Shown here: one piece after another, positions 15,959-24,555 of the stretch
How positions within the stretch are numbered: position 1 is the first letter of the stretch
How the letters are laid out: each line of letters starts with the position of its first letter
Origin: Streptomyces sp. NBC_00523
GTDB lineage: Bacteria; Actinomycetota; Actinomycetes; Streptomycetales; Streptomycetaceae
DNA length: 64,000 bases
NCBI RefSeq assembly: GCF_036346615.1
Contig: NZ_CP107836.1
Location: 4,526,001 to 4,590,000 of the forward strand
Direction of reading: 5' to 3'
Position numbers and translations under genes: made by a program
Notes under the pieces: generated by a model
The model's database searches: none
The model's input: only the letters and a program-made list of their open reading frames with translations
What the model was told of the DNA's origin: nothing

Positions 15959-16828
15959 ATGACTGCCCAGATTCTCGATGGCAAGGCCACCGCAGCCGCG
16001 ATCAAGTCCGATCTGACCGCCCGCGTGGCGGCCCTCAAGGCCCGGGGCGTCACGCCCGGCCTGGGAACCCTGCTGGTCGGGGACGACCCGGGCAGCAGGT
16101 GGTACGTGAACGGCAAGCACAAGGACTGCGCCCAGGTCGGCATCGGGTCCATTCAGCGCGAACTCCCCGACACCGCCACGCAGGAGGAGATCGAGGCCGT
16201 CGTCCGCGAGCTCAACGCCGACCCCGCCTGCACGGGTTACATCGTGCAGCTTCCCCTCCCCAAGGGCATCGACACCAACCGCGTCCTGGAACTGATGGAT
16301 CCGGCCAAGGACGCGGACGGCCTGCACCCGATGAACCTCGGCCGTCTGGTACTCAACGAGACCGGACCGCTGCCGTGCACCCCGCAGGGCGTCGTCCAGC
16401 TGCTGCGCCACCACGGCGTCGAGATCAACGGCGCCCACGTCGTGGTCGTCGGACGCGGTGTCACCATCGGCCGGTCCATCCCGCTGCTGCTCACCCGCAA
16501 GTCGGAGAACGCCACGGTGACCCAGTGCCACACCGGCACCCGGGACCTGGGCGCCCACCTGAAGCAGGCCGACATCATCGTCGCCGCCGCGGGCGTGCCG
16601 CACATCATCAAGCCCGAGCACGTGAAGCCGGGCGCGGCCGTCCTGGACGTCGGCGTCAGCCGCGACGAGAACGGCAAGATCGTCGGCGACGTCCACCCCG
16701 GCGTGGCCGAGGTCGCCGCCTGGATCTCGCCGAACCCGGGCGGTGTCGGCCCGATGACCCGCGCCCAGCTCCTCGTCAACGTGGTCGAGGCCGCCGAGCG
16801 CGACGCGGCTGCCGTCTCCGCCGGCTGA
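15959..16828 (+). CDS. folD: Methylenetetrahydrofolate dehydrogenase / methenyl-THF cyclohydrolase
   Basis: A 289-residue bifunctional FolD supplying 10-formyl-THF for purine synthesis. The substrate motif SRWYVNGKHKDC has the catalytic Tyr and Lys. The NADP Rossmann turn is VVVGRGVTIGRS, and PGGVGPMTRAQLL marks the C terminus. The ATG giving MTAQILDGKATAAAIK is chosen; an ATG nine bases upstream (MGT-M) is a possible alternative. It overlaps nothing upstream, and the next gene starts four bases after its stop. Confidence 0.96.
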   Translation: MTAQILDGKATAAAIKSDLTARVAALKARGVTPGLGTLLVGDDPGSRWYVNGKHKDCAQVGIGSIQRELPDTATQEEIEAVVRELNADPACTGYIVQLPLPKGIDTNRVLELMDPAKDADGLHPMNLGRLVLNETGPLPCTPQGVVQLLRHHGVEINGAHVVVVGRGVTIGRSIPLLLTRKSENATVTQCHTGTRDLGAHLKQADIIVAAAGVPHIIKPEHVKPGAAVLDVGVSRDENGKIVGDVHPGVAEVAAWISPNPGGVGPMTRAQLLVNVVEAAERDAAAVSAG

Positions 16829-16832
16829 CCCC

Positions 16833-17306
16833 GTGGCTGCTGGTACGAGTCCGGACACCGGCTCCACGGAGGCCGGTGCGGCGGCGGCCCCCGACGCCCC
16901 CGCCGAGACGCGGCGGGCCCGGCGGTTCTCGCTGACCCGCGACACCGCGCGGCCCGAGGGCGGCGGGCGGGCCGCGGGCGGGGACGCGCCGGCCCCGGCC
17001 CGGCAGTGGCCGCTGCTCGCGGTGCTCTGCACGGCCGGCGCCGGACTGCTGATCGTGGCGGCCGATCCGTTCGAGCAGGCCTTCCGCGTCGGCACGATAC
17101 TGATCGGCATCGCCCTCGTCCTGGGCGCGGTCCTGCGCGTGACCGTCCGGTCGGTGGGCATGCTCGCGGTGCGGTCCCGCTTCACCGATCTGGTGACGTA
17201 CGGCCTGCTCGGCGTCCTCATCGTGCTGCTCGCGCTGGTCGCGCAGCCGGAACCGTGGCTCGACATCCCGTTCCTGGAGGACGCGGTCCACTTCACGGTC
17301 CGCTGA
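16833..17306 (+). CDS. DUF3017 family small membrane protein
   Basis: A 157-residue protein. A charged, disordered N-terminal ~58 residues precedes three hydrophobic helices (WPLLAVLCTAGAGLLIVAAD, GTILIGIALVLGAVLRVTV, LVTYGLLGVLIVLLALVAQ), the layout of DUF3017. The GTG start lies four bases after the folD stop, so expression is coupled to folD. This folD-DUF3017 pairing is common in actinomycetes, but the protein has no known function. Confidence 0.8.
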   Translation: MAAGTSPDTGSTEAGAAAAPDAPAETRRARRFSLTRDTARPEGGGRAAGGDAPAPARQWPLLAVLCTAGAGLLIVAADPFEQAFRVGTILIGIALVLGAVLRVTVRSVGMLAVRSRFTDLVTYGLLGVLIVLLALVAQPEPWLDIPFLEDAVHFTVR

Positions 17307-17333
17307 ACCCGCGCTCCGAAGAGCGGAAGAACC

Positions 17334-17390
17334 GGTGGCCGTCCCCTCCCCCGAGAAGGGACGGACACCGGAGTCCGGGGCAACCCCGGA
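17334..17390 (+). terminator. Two successive hairpins after the folD operon
   Basis: The first hairpin pairs 17334-17345 with 17358-17369 (one mismatch in 12, loop 12). The second is TCCGGGG (17374-17380) with CCCCGGA (17384-17390) around a CAA loop. They lie 28 to 84 bases after the DUF3017 stop and probably end the folD transcript. Confidence 0.65.
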
Positions 17391-17664
17391 GCGCGAAGCT
17401 CCCGAAGCGGCGGTTGAGCGGCCTTGCCCCGTCCTGCGTCCAGCCTTGTTGACGGCCCTCACCCGTTCAAGGGATGGCTGTTCCCTGTGGCACGGAAGTG
17501 ACCATTCCGCCACCGTGTGATCGACAGGCAACGGGGGGCGGGCGGCCGTGGGGTTCCGGGTCGGATAGCCTGGCCGACGGATATCTCTTCACATCAAGAT
17601 TCAGGGAGATGTCCCGCACCAGGGGCCAGGAGCCCGGACCGCCAGCTGTCTAACGGAGATCGCC
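17391..17664 (+). promoter_or_regulatory. mdh upstream region with a TCTT-N6-AAGA dyad
   Basis: No gene is convincing in this gap. The notable element is TCTTCACATCAAGA (17586-17599), one base away from the perfect palindrome TCTTGACATCAAGA, about 65 bases before the mdh start. It is AT-rich against its surroundings and in operator or promoter position. AACGGAG just before the mdh start is the ribosome site. No regulator is assigned. Confidence 0.4.
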
Positions 17665-18654
17665 ATGACCCGCACTCCCGTGAATGTCACCGTGACCGGC
17701 GCAGCCGGCCAGATCGGCTACGCGCTGCTCTTCCGCATCGCCTCCGGCCACCTGCTCGGCCCGGACGTGCCGGTCAACCTGCGTCTCCTGGAGATCCCCC
17801 AGGGGCTGAAGGCCGCCGAGGGCACCGCGATGGAGCTCGACGACTGCGCCTTCCCGCTGCTGCGCAACATCGAGATCACCGACGACGCGAACGTCGGCTT
17901 CGCCGGTGCGAACGTCGCCCTGCTCGTCGGCGCCCGCCCCCGCACCAAGGGCATGGAGCGCGGCGATCTGCTCTCCGCCAACGGCGGCATCTTCAAGCCG
18001 CAGGGCAAGGCGATCAACGACAACGCCGCGGACGACATCAAGGTCCTCGTCGTCGGCAACCCGGCCAACACCAACGCGCTCATCGCGCAGGCCGCCGCCC
18101 CGGACGTCCCGGCCGAGCGCTTCACCGCGATGACCCGCCTCGACCACAACCGCGCGATCTCGCAGCTGGCCGCCAAGACCGGTGCCGCCGTCTCCGACAT
18201 CAAGAAGCTGACGATCTGGGGCAACCACTCGGCCACCCAGTACCCGGACATCTTCCACGCCGAGATCGCCGGCAAGAACGCCGCCGAGCTCGTCAACGAC
18301 GAGGCGTGGCTGGCCGACACCTTCATCCCGACCGTCGCCAAGCGCGGCGCCGCGATCATCGAGGCCCGGGGCGCGTCCTCCGCCGCCTCCGCCGCCAACG
18401 CCGCCATCGACCACGTGTACACCTGGGTCAACGGCACCGCCGAGGGCGACTGGACCTCGATGGGCATCCCGTCGGACGGCTCCTACGGCGTGCCCGAGGG
18501 CATCATCTCGTCCTTCCCGGTCACCACGAAGGACGGCAAGTACGAGATCGTCCAGGGCCTGGACATCAACGAGTTCTCCCGTGCGCGCATCGACGCCTCG
18601 GTGAAGGAGCTCACCGAGGAGCGCGACGCGGTCCGCGAGCTCGGCCTGATCTGA
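17665..18654 (+). CDS. mdh: Malate dehydrogenase (NAD-dependent)
   Basis: A 329-residue malate dehydrogenase of the MDH2-like long type, interconverting malate and oxaloacetate in the TCA cycle. The NAD-binding motif is TGAAGQIGYALLFRIASG at the N terminus. RPRTKGMERGDLL is the mobile substrate loop. MTRLDHNRAISQLA carries the conserved Asp-x-x-Arg region, and IWGNHSATQYPD has the catalytic histidine. The ATG has a good ribosome site (AACGGAG). It is transcribed alone and followed by a strong terminator. Confidence 0.98.
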   Translation: MTRTPVNVTVTGAAGQIGYALLFRIASGHLLGPDVPVNLRLLEIPQGLKAAEGTAMELDDCAFPLLRNIEITDDANVGFAGANVALLVGARPRTKGMERGDLLSANGGIFKPQGKAINDNAADDIKVLVVGNPANTNALIAQAAAPDVPAERFTAMTRLDHNRAISQLAAKTGAAVSDIKKLTIWGNHSATQYPDIFHAEIAGKNAAELVNDEAWLADTFIPTVAKRGAAIIEARGASSAASAANAAIDHVYTWVNGTAEGDWTSMGIPSDGSYGVPEGIISSFPVTTKDGKYEIVQGLDINEFSRARIDASVKELTEERDAVRELGLI

Positions 18655-18662
18655 TCCACCAC

Positions 18663-18706
18663 ACACCACGCCCCCGGCAGCCGCAACGCTGCCGGGGGCG
18701 TGGTGT
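18663..18706. terminator. Hairpin terminator after mdh
   Basis: A perfect 19-bp stem (18663-18681 with 18688-18706) with a 6-base loop starts eight bases after the mdh stop and ends 11 bases before the end of the convergent gene. It can terminate both directions. Confidence 0.9.
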
Positions 18707-18717
18707 TCGTTACGCGG

Positions 18718-19440
18718 TCAGAGCCCGGCCGCGATCTCCCGCACCGCGGCCATGGCCCGGCGCTGGAGCCCCGGCCCGAAGGTGATCCGGGTCGCCCCCA
18801 GCTCACCGAGGCGGCGCGGCCCCGGCCCGTCCGGCCGGGCCAGCGCGTTCAGCGGCAGCCCGGGCAGGGCGGCGGCCAGCGGCCCGAACGCCTCGGGCGG
18901 GGCCAGGATCGGGTAGACGCAGTCCGCGCCCGCCGCCGCGTAGAGCTCCGCCCGGCGCAGGGTCTCCGCCGCCGGGTCCACCCCGTCCGCGACGCCCGTG
19001 ACGTACGTGTCGATCCGGGCGTTCACGAACAACGAATCCCCGGCCGCCGCCCGTACCTCCGCCAGCCGGTCCGCCTGCCGTCCGGCGTCCAGCAGGGCCC
19101 CGCCCACCGTGTCCTCCAGATTGCAGCCGACCGCCCCGGCCGAGAGCAGCCGCTCGACCAGCTCGCCGGGCGGCAGCCCGTACCCCGCCTCGACATCGGC
19201 GGAGACCGGTACGGGGACGGCCCGGGCGATCCGGGCCACCGCCGCGAACATCTCGTCGGCGGGCGTCGAGCCGTCCTCGTAACCCAGCGACGCGGCGACC
19301 CCCGCGCTCGGCGTGGCGAGCGCGGGGAAGCCGGCGTCCGCGAAGGCGCGGGCGCTCGCGGCGTCCCACGGGCCCGGGAGGACCAGCGGGTCGCCGGGGG
19401 CGCGGCCGTGGTGCAGGGCCCGCAGGCCCGACGCGGTCAC
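18718..19440 (-). CDS. Isocitrate lyase / PEP mutase family protein
   Basis: A 240-residue protein of the PEP mutase/isocitrate lyase superfamily. LVLPGPWDAASARAFADAGFPALATPSAG is the N-terminal strand signature, SADVEAGYG holds the metal-binding Asp/Glu, NLEDTVGG the second acidic cluster, and FVNARIDTY follows. The lyase Cys motif (KKCGH) is absent, so it is not an isocitrate lyase; oxaloacetase, carboxyphosphonoenolpyruvate-type or an unknown C-C/P-C lyase is possible. The GTG start lies eight bases after the stop of the upstream AhpD-like gene, so the two form an operon. Confidence 0.85.
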   Translation of the reverse strand: MTASGLRALHHGRAPGDPLVLPGPWDAASARAFADAGFPALATPSAGVAASLGYEDGSTPADEMFAAVARIARAVPVPVSADVEAGYGLPPGELVERLLSAGAVGCNLEDTVGGALLDAGRQADRLAEVRAAAGDSLFVNARIDTYVTGVADGVDPAAETLRRAELYAAAGADCVYPILAPPEAFGPLAAALPGLPLNALARPDGPGPRRLGELGATRITFGPGLQRRAMAAVREIAAGL

Positions 19441-19448
19441 CGGGCCGC

Positions 19449-19958
19449 TCAGCCGTGGTCGCCGGGCGTGTAGTGGCCCGGCACCATGCGGGTGGTCACG
19501 GCGAACCGGTTCCAGGCGTTGATCGTGATGATCGCGCCGATGAGGTGGGCCAGCTCCTCCTCGCCGAAGTGCTTCGCGGCCCGCGCGTACACCTCGTCCG
19601 GCACGAAGCCGTCGGTCAGCACGGTCACCGCCTCGGTCAGCTCGATCGCGGCGATCTCCTTCGGCGTGTAGAAGTGCTGCGACTCCTCCCACGCGCTGAG
19701 CTGGACGATCCGCTCCAGCGACTCGCCCGCCGCGAGCGCGTCCTTCGTGTGCATGTCCAGGCAGAACGCGCAGTGGTTGATCTGCGAGGCGCGGATCTTC
19801 ACCAGCTCGCCGATCACCGGGTCGATGCCCCTGCGGGCGGCGGCGTCCAGGCGGGCCATCGCCTTGTATACGTCGGGAGCGTGCTGCGCCCAGGCCAGGC
19901 GCGGGGTGTGCTCGGGGCAGTAGCCGGAGGTGCTGTTGCTGTTCTCGTTCGTCGTCAT
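19449..19958 (-). CDS. Carboxymuconolactone decarboxylase / AhpD-like protein
   Basis: A 169-residue all-helical protein of the AhpD/CMD family. KIRASQINHCAFCLDMHTKDA carries the C-x-x-C pair and downstream His of the alkylhydroperoxidase core (residues ~60-70), indicating a thiol peroxidase-type or redox role rather than true lactone decarboxylation. It is divergent from a MocR-type regulator with only 47 bases between the starts, so that regulator probably controls this gene and the PEP-mutase-like gene after it. Confidence 0.88.
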   Translation of the reverse strand: MTTNENSNSTSGYCPEHTPRLAWAQHAPDVYKAMARLDAAARRGIDPVIGELVKIRASQINHCAFCLDMHTKDALAAGESLERIVQLSAWEESQHFYTPKEIAAIELTEAVTVLTDGFVPDEVYARAAKHFGEEELAHLIGAIITINAWNRFAVTTRMVPGHYTPGDHG

Positions 19959-20005
19959 GACCTCAACGCTACGGGGGGAGTGGCGCAGCGGTATGGTCCA
20001 TTTCC

Positions 20006-21412
20006 ATGACAGATGCCTGGGCCACTTTCGGCGCCGACCTCCATATCGACCCGACCGGCTCGACCGGGCTGCGGGCCGGCCTGATGGACGCCCTGCGCGA
20101 GGCCGTCCGCACCGGCCGGCTGACCCCCGGCACCCGCCTGCCGTCCTCCCGCACGCTCGCCGCCGACCTGGGCATCGCCCGCAACACCGTCGCCGACGCC
20201 TACGCGGAGCTCGTCGCCGAGGGCTGGCTCACCGCCCGGCAGGGCTCCGGCACCAGGGTGGCCCGCCGCGCCGACCCCCGGCCCCCGGCGGCGCCCGAGG
20301 CCCCGCGCGCCAGACCGCCGCGCAGCGCACCCGCGTACAGCCTGAAATCGGGCACCCCCGACCTCGCCACCTTCCCGCGCGCCGAGTGGCTGAAGGCCGC
20401 CCGGCGCGCCCTGTCCGCCGCGCCGAACGACGCCTTCGGCTACGGCGACCCGCGCGGCCGGATCGAGCTGCGCACCGTCCTCGCCGAGTACCTGGCCCGG
20501 GCGCGCGGGGTGTACGCCGACCCGGACCGGATCATCGTCTGCTCCGGCTTCGTGCACGGCCTGATGCTGCTCGGCAAGGTGCTGCACGGGCGCCGGGTAC
20601 GCGAGGTGGCCGTGGAGTCGTACTGCCTCGGCATCCACACCCGCCTGCTCACCGAGGCCGGGCTGCGCATCCCCTGTCTGCCGGTCGACGAGCTGGGCAC
20701 CCGGACCGGCGAGCTGCACACCCTGCGCCAGGCGGGCGCGGTCCTGCTGACCCCGGCGCACCAGTTCCCCACGGGCGTCCCGCTCCACCCGGACCGGCGG
20801 GCGGCGGCCGTCGACTGGGCCCGGTCCACCGGCGGGCTGATCCTGGAGGACGACTACGACGGCGAGTTCCGGTACGACCGCCAGCCGGTCGGCGCCCTCC
20901 AGGGCCTGGACCCGGAACGCGTCGTCTACCTGGGCACCGCCAGCAAGTCCCTGGCACCGGGGCTGCGGCTCGGCTGGATGGTGGTGCCGCGCGCCCTGGC
21001 CGCCGAGATCGCCGAGGCGAAGGGGGCGAGCGACTGGGCGCCGGGCGCGCTGGACCAGCTGACGCTGGCGGAGTTCATGGCCTCGGGGGCGTACGACCGG
21101 CATGTGCGGTCCATGCGGCTGCGCTACCGCAACCGCCGCGACCAGCTCGTCGCGGCCCTGGCCGAGCGCGCCCCGGAGATCCGGGTCAGCGGGATCGCCG
21201 CCGGGCTGCACGCCCTCCTCGAACTCCCGGAGGGCAAGGAGGCCGAGGTGATCCGGGCGGCGGCCTGGCAGGGTCTCGCCCTGGAGGGCCTGGCCTTCTA
21301 CCGCCACCCGGACGCCGACCTGAAGCGCGAGGCGCTGGTCATCGGCTACGGCACCCCGACGGACAGCGCGTGGACGGGGGCGCTGGAGGCGCTGCTGCGG
21401 GTGCTGACCTAG
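20006..21412 (+). CDS. MocR/PdxR-type regulator (GntR HTH fused to aminotransferase domain)
   Basis: A 468-residue protein. Residues 15-85 form a GntR winged helix (LPSSRTLAADLGIARNTVADAYAELVAEGWL). Residues ~115-465 are a fold-type I PLP aminotransferase domain with LILEDDYDGEFRYDR and the PLP-lysine motif TASKSLAPGLRLGW. Such proteins sense PLP or amino compounds, most often to control vitamin B6 or GABA genes. No pdx gene is adjacent; the nearest candidate targets are the divergent AhpD-like and PEP-mutase-like genes. Length is normal for the family. Confidence 0.92.
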   Translation: MTDAWATFGADLHIDPTGSTGLRAGLMDALREAVRTGRLTPGTRLPSSRTLAADLGIARNTVADAYAELVAEGWLTARQGSGTRVARRADPRPPAAPEAPRARPPRSAPAYSLKSGTPDLATFPRAEWLKAARRALSAAPNDAFGYGDPRGRIELRTVLAEYLARARGVYADPDRIIVCSGFVHGLMLLGKVLHGRRVREVAVESYCLGIHTRLLTEAGLRIPCLPVDELGTRTGELHTLRQAGAVLLTPAHQFPTGVPLHPDRRAAAVDWARSTGGLILEDDYDGEFRYDRQPVGALQGLDPERVVYLGTASKSLAPGLRLGWMVVPRALAAEIAEAKGASDWAPGALDQLTLAEFMASGAYDRHVRSMRLRYRNRRDQLVAALAERAPEIRVSGIAAGLHALLELPEGKEAEVIRAAAWQGLALEGLAFYRHPDADLKREALVIGYGTPTDSAWTGALEALLRVLT

Positions 21413-21451
21413 GGGGTGTCTTGCCCCGCAGCCCCTCGGCCCCGCGACCCC

Positions 21452-22657
21452 TCAGCCCCGCAGGACCTCCCGCAGCTGCTCAAGGCCCCAGTCCAGGTCC
21501 TCCTTGCCGATGACCAGCGGCGGCGCGATCCGGATCGTGGAGCCGTGGGTGTCCTTCACCAGGACCCGGCGCTCCATCAGCTTCTCGGAGATCTCCCGGC
21601 CCGTGCCCAGCTCCGGTTCGATGTCCACGCCCGCCCACAGCCCGCGTCCCCGGACGGCCTGCACCGAGCCCCCGCCGGTCAGGAGGCCCAGCTCGTGGTG
21701 GAGGTGGTCGCCCAGCTCGGCGGCGCGCTGCTGGTACTCGCCGGTGTTCAGCATCGCGATGACCTCCAGCGCCACCGCGCAGGCCAGCGGATTGCCGCCG
21801 AACGTCGAGCCGTGCTCCCCGGGGCGGTACACCCCGAGCACCGCAGCCGACGACACCACGGCCGACACCGGCACCACACCGCCGCCGAGCGCCTTGCCCA
21901 GGAGGTACATGTCGGGGACGACGCCCTCGTGCTCGCAGGCGAAGGTCTTCCCGGTCCGGCCCAGACCGGACTGGATCTCGTCCGCGATGAACAGCACGTC
22001 CCGCTCACGGGTCAGCTCCCGCACCCCGGCGAGATAGCCGGGCGGCGGCACCAGCACGCCCGCCTCGCCCTGGATCGGCTCGATCAGCACGGCCACGGTG
22101 TTCTCCGTCATGGCCGCGCGCATCGCGGTGAGATCCCCGTACGGCACGATCTCGAAACCGGGGGTGTACGGGCCGAAGTCGGCGCGGGCCTCCGGGTCCG
22201 TGGAGAAGCTGATCACCGTGGTCGTGCGGCCGTGGAAGTTGTCGGCGGCCACGATGATCTTCGCCATGCCGTCCGGGACGCCCTTGACCCGGTAGCCCCA
22301 CTTGCGGGCGGTCTTCACCGCCGTCTCGACGGCCTCCGCCCCGGTGTTCATCGGGAGCACCATCTCCATGCCGCACAGCTCCGCGAGGCGCGTACAGAAG
22401 TCGGCGAACCGGTCGTGGTGGAAGGCCCGGGAGGTGAGCGTCACCCGTTCCAGCTGCGCCCGCGCCGCGTCGATCAGGCGGCGGTTGCCGTGGCCGAAAT
22501 TGAGCGCCGAGTATCCGGCGAGCATGTCGAGGTAGCGGCGGCCCTCGACATCGGTCATCCAGGCCCCGTCCGCCGTGGCGACGACGACGGGCAACGGGTG
22601 GTAGTTGTGCGCGCTGTGCGCCTCGGCGGAGGCGATGGCGTTTTCCGTGGTCGACAC
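21452..22657 (-). CDS. rocD: Ornithine--oxo-acid aminotransferase
   Basis: A 401-residue class III aminotransferase that converts ornithine and 2-oxoglutarate to glutamate semialdehyde and glutamate. Motifs are LDMLAGYSALNFGHGN at the N terminus, NTGAEAVETAVKTARKWGY, LFIADEIQSGLGRTGK, the PLP lysine in LLGKALGGGVVPVSA and GSTFGGNPLA. The GTG start has a GGAGAT ribosome site seven bases upstream; the frame stays open 46 codons further without a credible start. It stands alone, without arginine genes beside it. Confidence 0.95.
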   Translation of the reverse strand: MSTTENAIASAEAHSAHNYHPLPVVVATADGAWMTDVEGRRYLDMLAGYSALNFGHGNRRLIDAARAQLERVTLTSRAFHHDRFADFCTRLAELCGMEMVLPMNTGAEAVETAVKTARKWGYRVKGVPDGMAKIIVAADNFHGRTTTVISFSTDPEARADFGPYTPGFEIVPYGDLTAMRAAMTENTVAVLIEPIQGEAGVLVPPPGYLAGVRELTRERDVLFIADEIQSGLGRTGKTFACEHEGVVPDMYLLGKALGGGVVPVSAVVSSAAVLGVYRPGEHGSTFGGNPLACAVALEVIAMLNTGEYQQRAAELGDHLHHELGLLTGGGSVQAVRGRGLWAGVDIEPELGTGREISEKLMERRVLVKDTHGSTIRIAPPLVIGKEDLDWGLEQLREVLRG

Positions 22658-22836
22658 GGGATCTCCGATCGTCGTGCGGCGTGGGCTGAGGTTGGGCCCA
22701 CTTTGTATCGTCGGTCGGTTCTTCCGCGGGGAAACCTTCGGTTCACGGCGCGGCTGATTCTTCCGCCGCGAGAGCCCCGCAGGCGATTCCTCCACCGGGC
22801 GCCCGGGAAGGGCCGCACACCTGAGACAATGAGCGC

Positions 22837-23850
22837 ATGGCCTCTGAACGTCCCCGCGTGCTCTCCGGAATTCAGCCCACCTCAGGCTCGTTCCACCTCG
22901 GCAACTACCTCGGCGCGGTCCGCCAGTGGGTGGCCCTGCAGGAGTCCCACGACGCCTTCTACATGGTGGTCGACCTGCACGCGATCACCGTCGCGCAGGA
23001 CCCGGCGCAGCTGCGGGCGAACACCCGGTTCGCCGTGGCCCAGCTGCTGGCCGCCGGGCTCGACCCCGAGCGCTGCACGCTGTTCATCCAGAGCCATGTG
23101 CCCGAGCACGCCCAGCTGGGCTGGGTCATGAACTGCCTGGCCGGGTTCGGCGAGGCGTCCCGCATGACGCAGTTCAAGGACAAGTCCGCCCGGCACGGCG
23201 CCGACCGCACCACGGTCGGCCTGTTCACCTACCCGATGCTGATGGTCGCCGACATCCTGCTCTACCAGGCCGACCAGGTCCCGGTGGGCGAGGACCAGCG
23301 CCAGCACCTGGAGCTGACCCGTAATCTCGCCGAGCGGTTCAACAGCACCTACGGCGACACCTTCACCGTCCCGGACCCGTACATCCTCAAGGAGACGGCG
23401 AAGATCTACGACCTCCAGGACCCGTCCTCGAAGATGAGCAAGTCGACGGCGAACCCTAAGGGTCTGATCAACCTCCTGGACGAGCCGAAGGCCACCGCCA
23501 AGAAGGTGAAGAGCGCCGTCACCGACACCGACACGGTGATCCGCTTCGACCGCGCCGAGAAGCCCGGCGTCAGCAACCTGCTCACCATCTACTCGACGCT
23601 CACCGGCGCCTCGGTGCCGGAGCTGGAGCAGAAGTACGAGGGCAAGGGCTACGGCGCGCTGAAGACGGACCTGGCCGAGGTCATGGTCGACTTCGTCACA
23701 CCGTTCCGTACGCGGACGCAGGAATATCTGGACGACACCGAGACGCTGGACTCCATCCTGGCCGAGGGCGCCGAGAAGGCGCGGGCCGTGGCGGCGGAGA
23801 CCCTGGCGCTCACCTACGACCGGATGGGCCTTCTGCCCGCCAAGCACTGA
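22837..23850 (+). CDS. trpS: Tryptophanyl-tRNA synthetase
   Basis: A 337-residue class I TrpRS that charges tRNA-Trp. The HIGH-type motif is SGSFHLGNYLGAV near residue 15, the KMSKS motif is SSKMSKSTANPKG near residue 205, and GEDQRQHLELTRNLAERFN is the usual tryptophan/tRNA-binding stretch. Length is that of the primary bacterial enzyme. No Trp-rich leader or attenuator is visible upstream. Confidence 0.97.
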   Translation: MASERPRVLSGIQPTSGSFHLGNYLGAVRQWVALQESHDAFYMVVDLHAITVAQDPAQLRANTRFAVAQLLAAGLDPERCTLFIQSHVPEHAQLGWVMNCLAGFGEASRMTQFKDKSARHGADRTTVGLFTYPMLMVADILLYQADQVPVGEDQRQHLELTRNLAERFNSTYGDTFTVPDPYILKETAKIYDLQDPSSKMSKSTANPKGLINLLDEPKATAKKVKSAVTDTDTVIRFDRAEKPGVSNLLTIYSTLTGASVPELEQKYEGKGYGALKTDLAEVMVDFVTPFRTRTQEYLDDTETLDSILAEGAEKARAVAAETLALTYDRMGLLPAKH

Positions 23851-23956
23851 GTCCAAGGACCCTGGCGGCGGAGGGCCCGCAGGCGGCACACTTGCGGCGT
23901 GATGCTTGCGGCCGTCAGTGGCTGAAAACAGACCACCGAGGATTGAGGAGAACGAC

Positions 23957-24550
23957 GTGGGGACCGTAACGCTCGGCGTTTCGATCGCGGTCCCGGAGCC
24001 CTACGGCAGCCTGCTCCAGGAGCGCCGCGCGAGCTTCGGGGACCCTGCCGCACACGGCATTCCCACCCACGTCACCCTCCTGCCGCCGACCGAGGCCCTG
24101 GCGGCCGACCTGCCCGCGATCGAGGCGCACCTCGCCTCGATCGCGACCGGCGGCCGCCCCTTCCCGATGCGGCTGTCCGGCACGGGCACCTTCCGCCCGC
24201 TCTCGCCGGTCGTCTTCGTCCAGGTGGTCGAGGGCGCCTCGGCCTGCTCCTGGCTCCAGAAGCGGGTACGGGACGCCTCCGGGCCGCTGGTGCGCGAGCT
24301 CCAGTTCCCGTACCACCCGCATGTGACCGTCGCCCACGACATCCCCGAAGCGGCGATGGACCGGGCGTACGAGGAGCTCGCCGACTACGAGGCGTCCTGG
24401 ATCTGCGGCTCCTTCGCGCTGTACGAGCAGGGCCGCCTGGACCGGGTCTGGCGCAAGATCAACGAGTTCCCGTTCGGCGCCGGGGGCGCGGGTCCCGCCG
24501 TCCCCGCGCAGAGCGGCAGCACCCTGGACACCCCCTCGCTGCACCCGTAA
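23957..24550 (+). CDS. 2'-5' RNA ligase family (2H phosphoesterase) protein
   Basis: A 197-residue protein with the two H-x-T motifs of 2H phosphoesterases: THVTLLPP near residue 37 and HPHVTVAHDI near residue 127. Family members hydrolyse 2',3'-cyclic phosphates or ligate RNA; the substrate here is unknown. The GTG start is chosen for its GAGGAG ribosome site; an upstream ATG would add 17 residues. The gene lies 106 bases after trpS and may share its transcript. The C-terminal ~25 residues are low-complexity. Confidence 0.88.
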   Translation: MGTVTLGVSIAVPEPYGSLLQERRASFGDPAAHGIPTHVTLLPPTEALAADLPAIEAHLASIATGGRPFPMRLSGTGTFRPLSPVVFVQVVEGASACSWLQKRVRDASGPLVRELQFPYHPHVTVAHDIPEAAMDRAYEELADYEASWICGSFALYEQGRLDRVWRKINEFPFGAGGAGPAVPAQSGSTLDTPSLHP

Positions 24551-24555
24551 CAGGG

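Noticed and set aside
17335..17520. Possible 61-residue small protein before mdh
   Set aside because: It covers the two terminator hairpins after the folD operon, has no ribosome site and no protein-like pattern.
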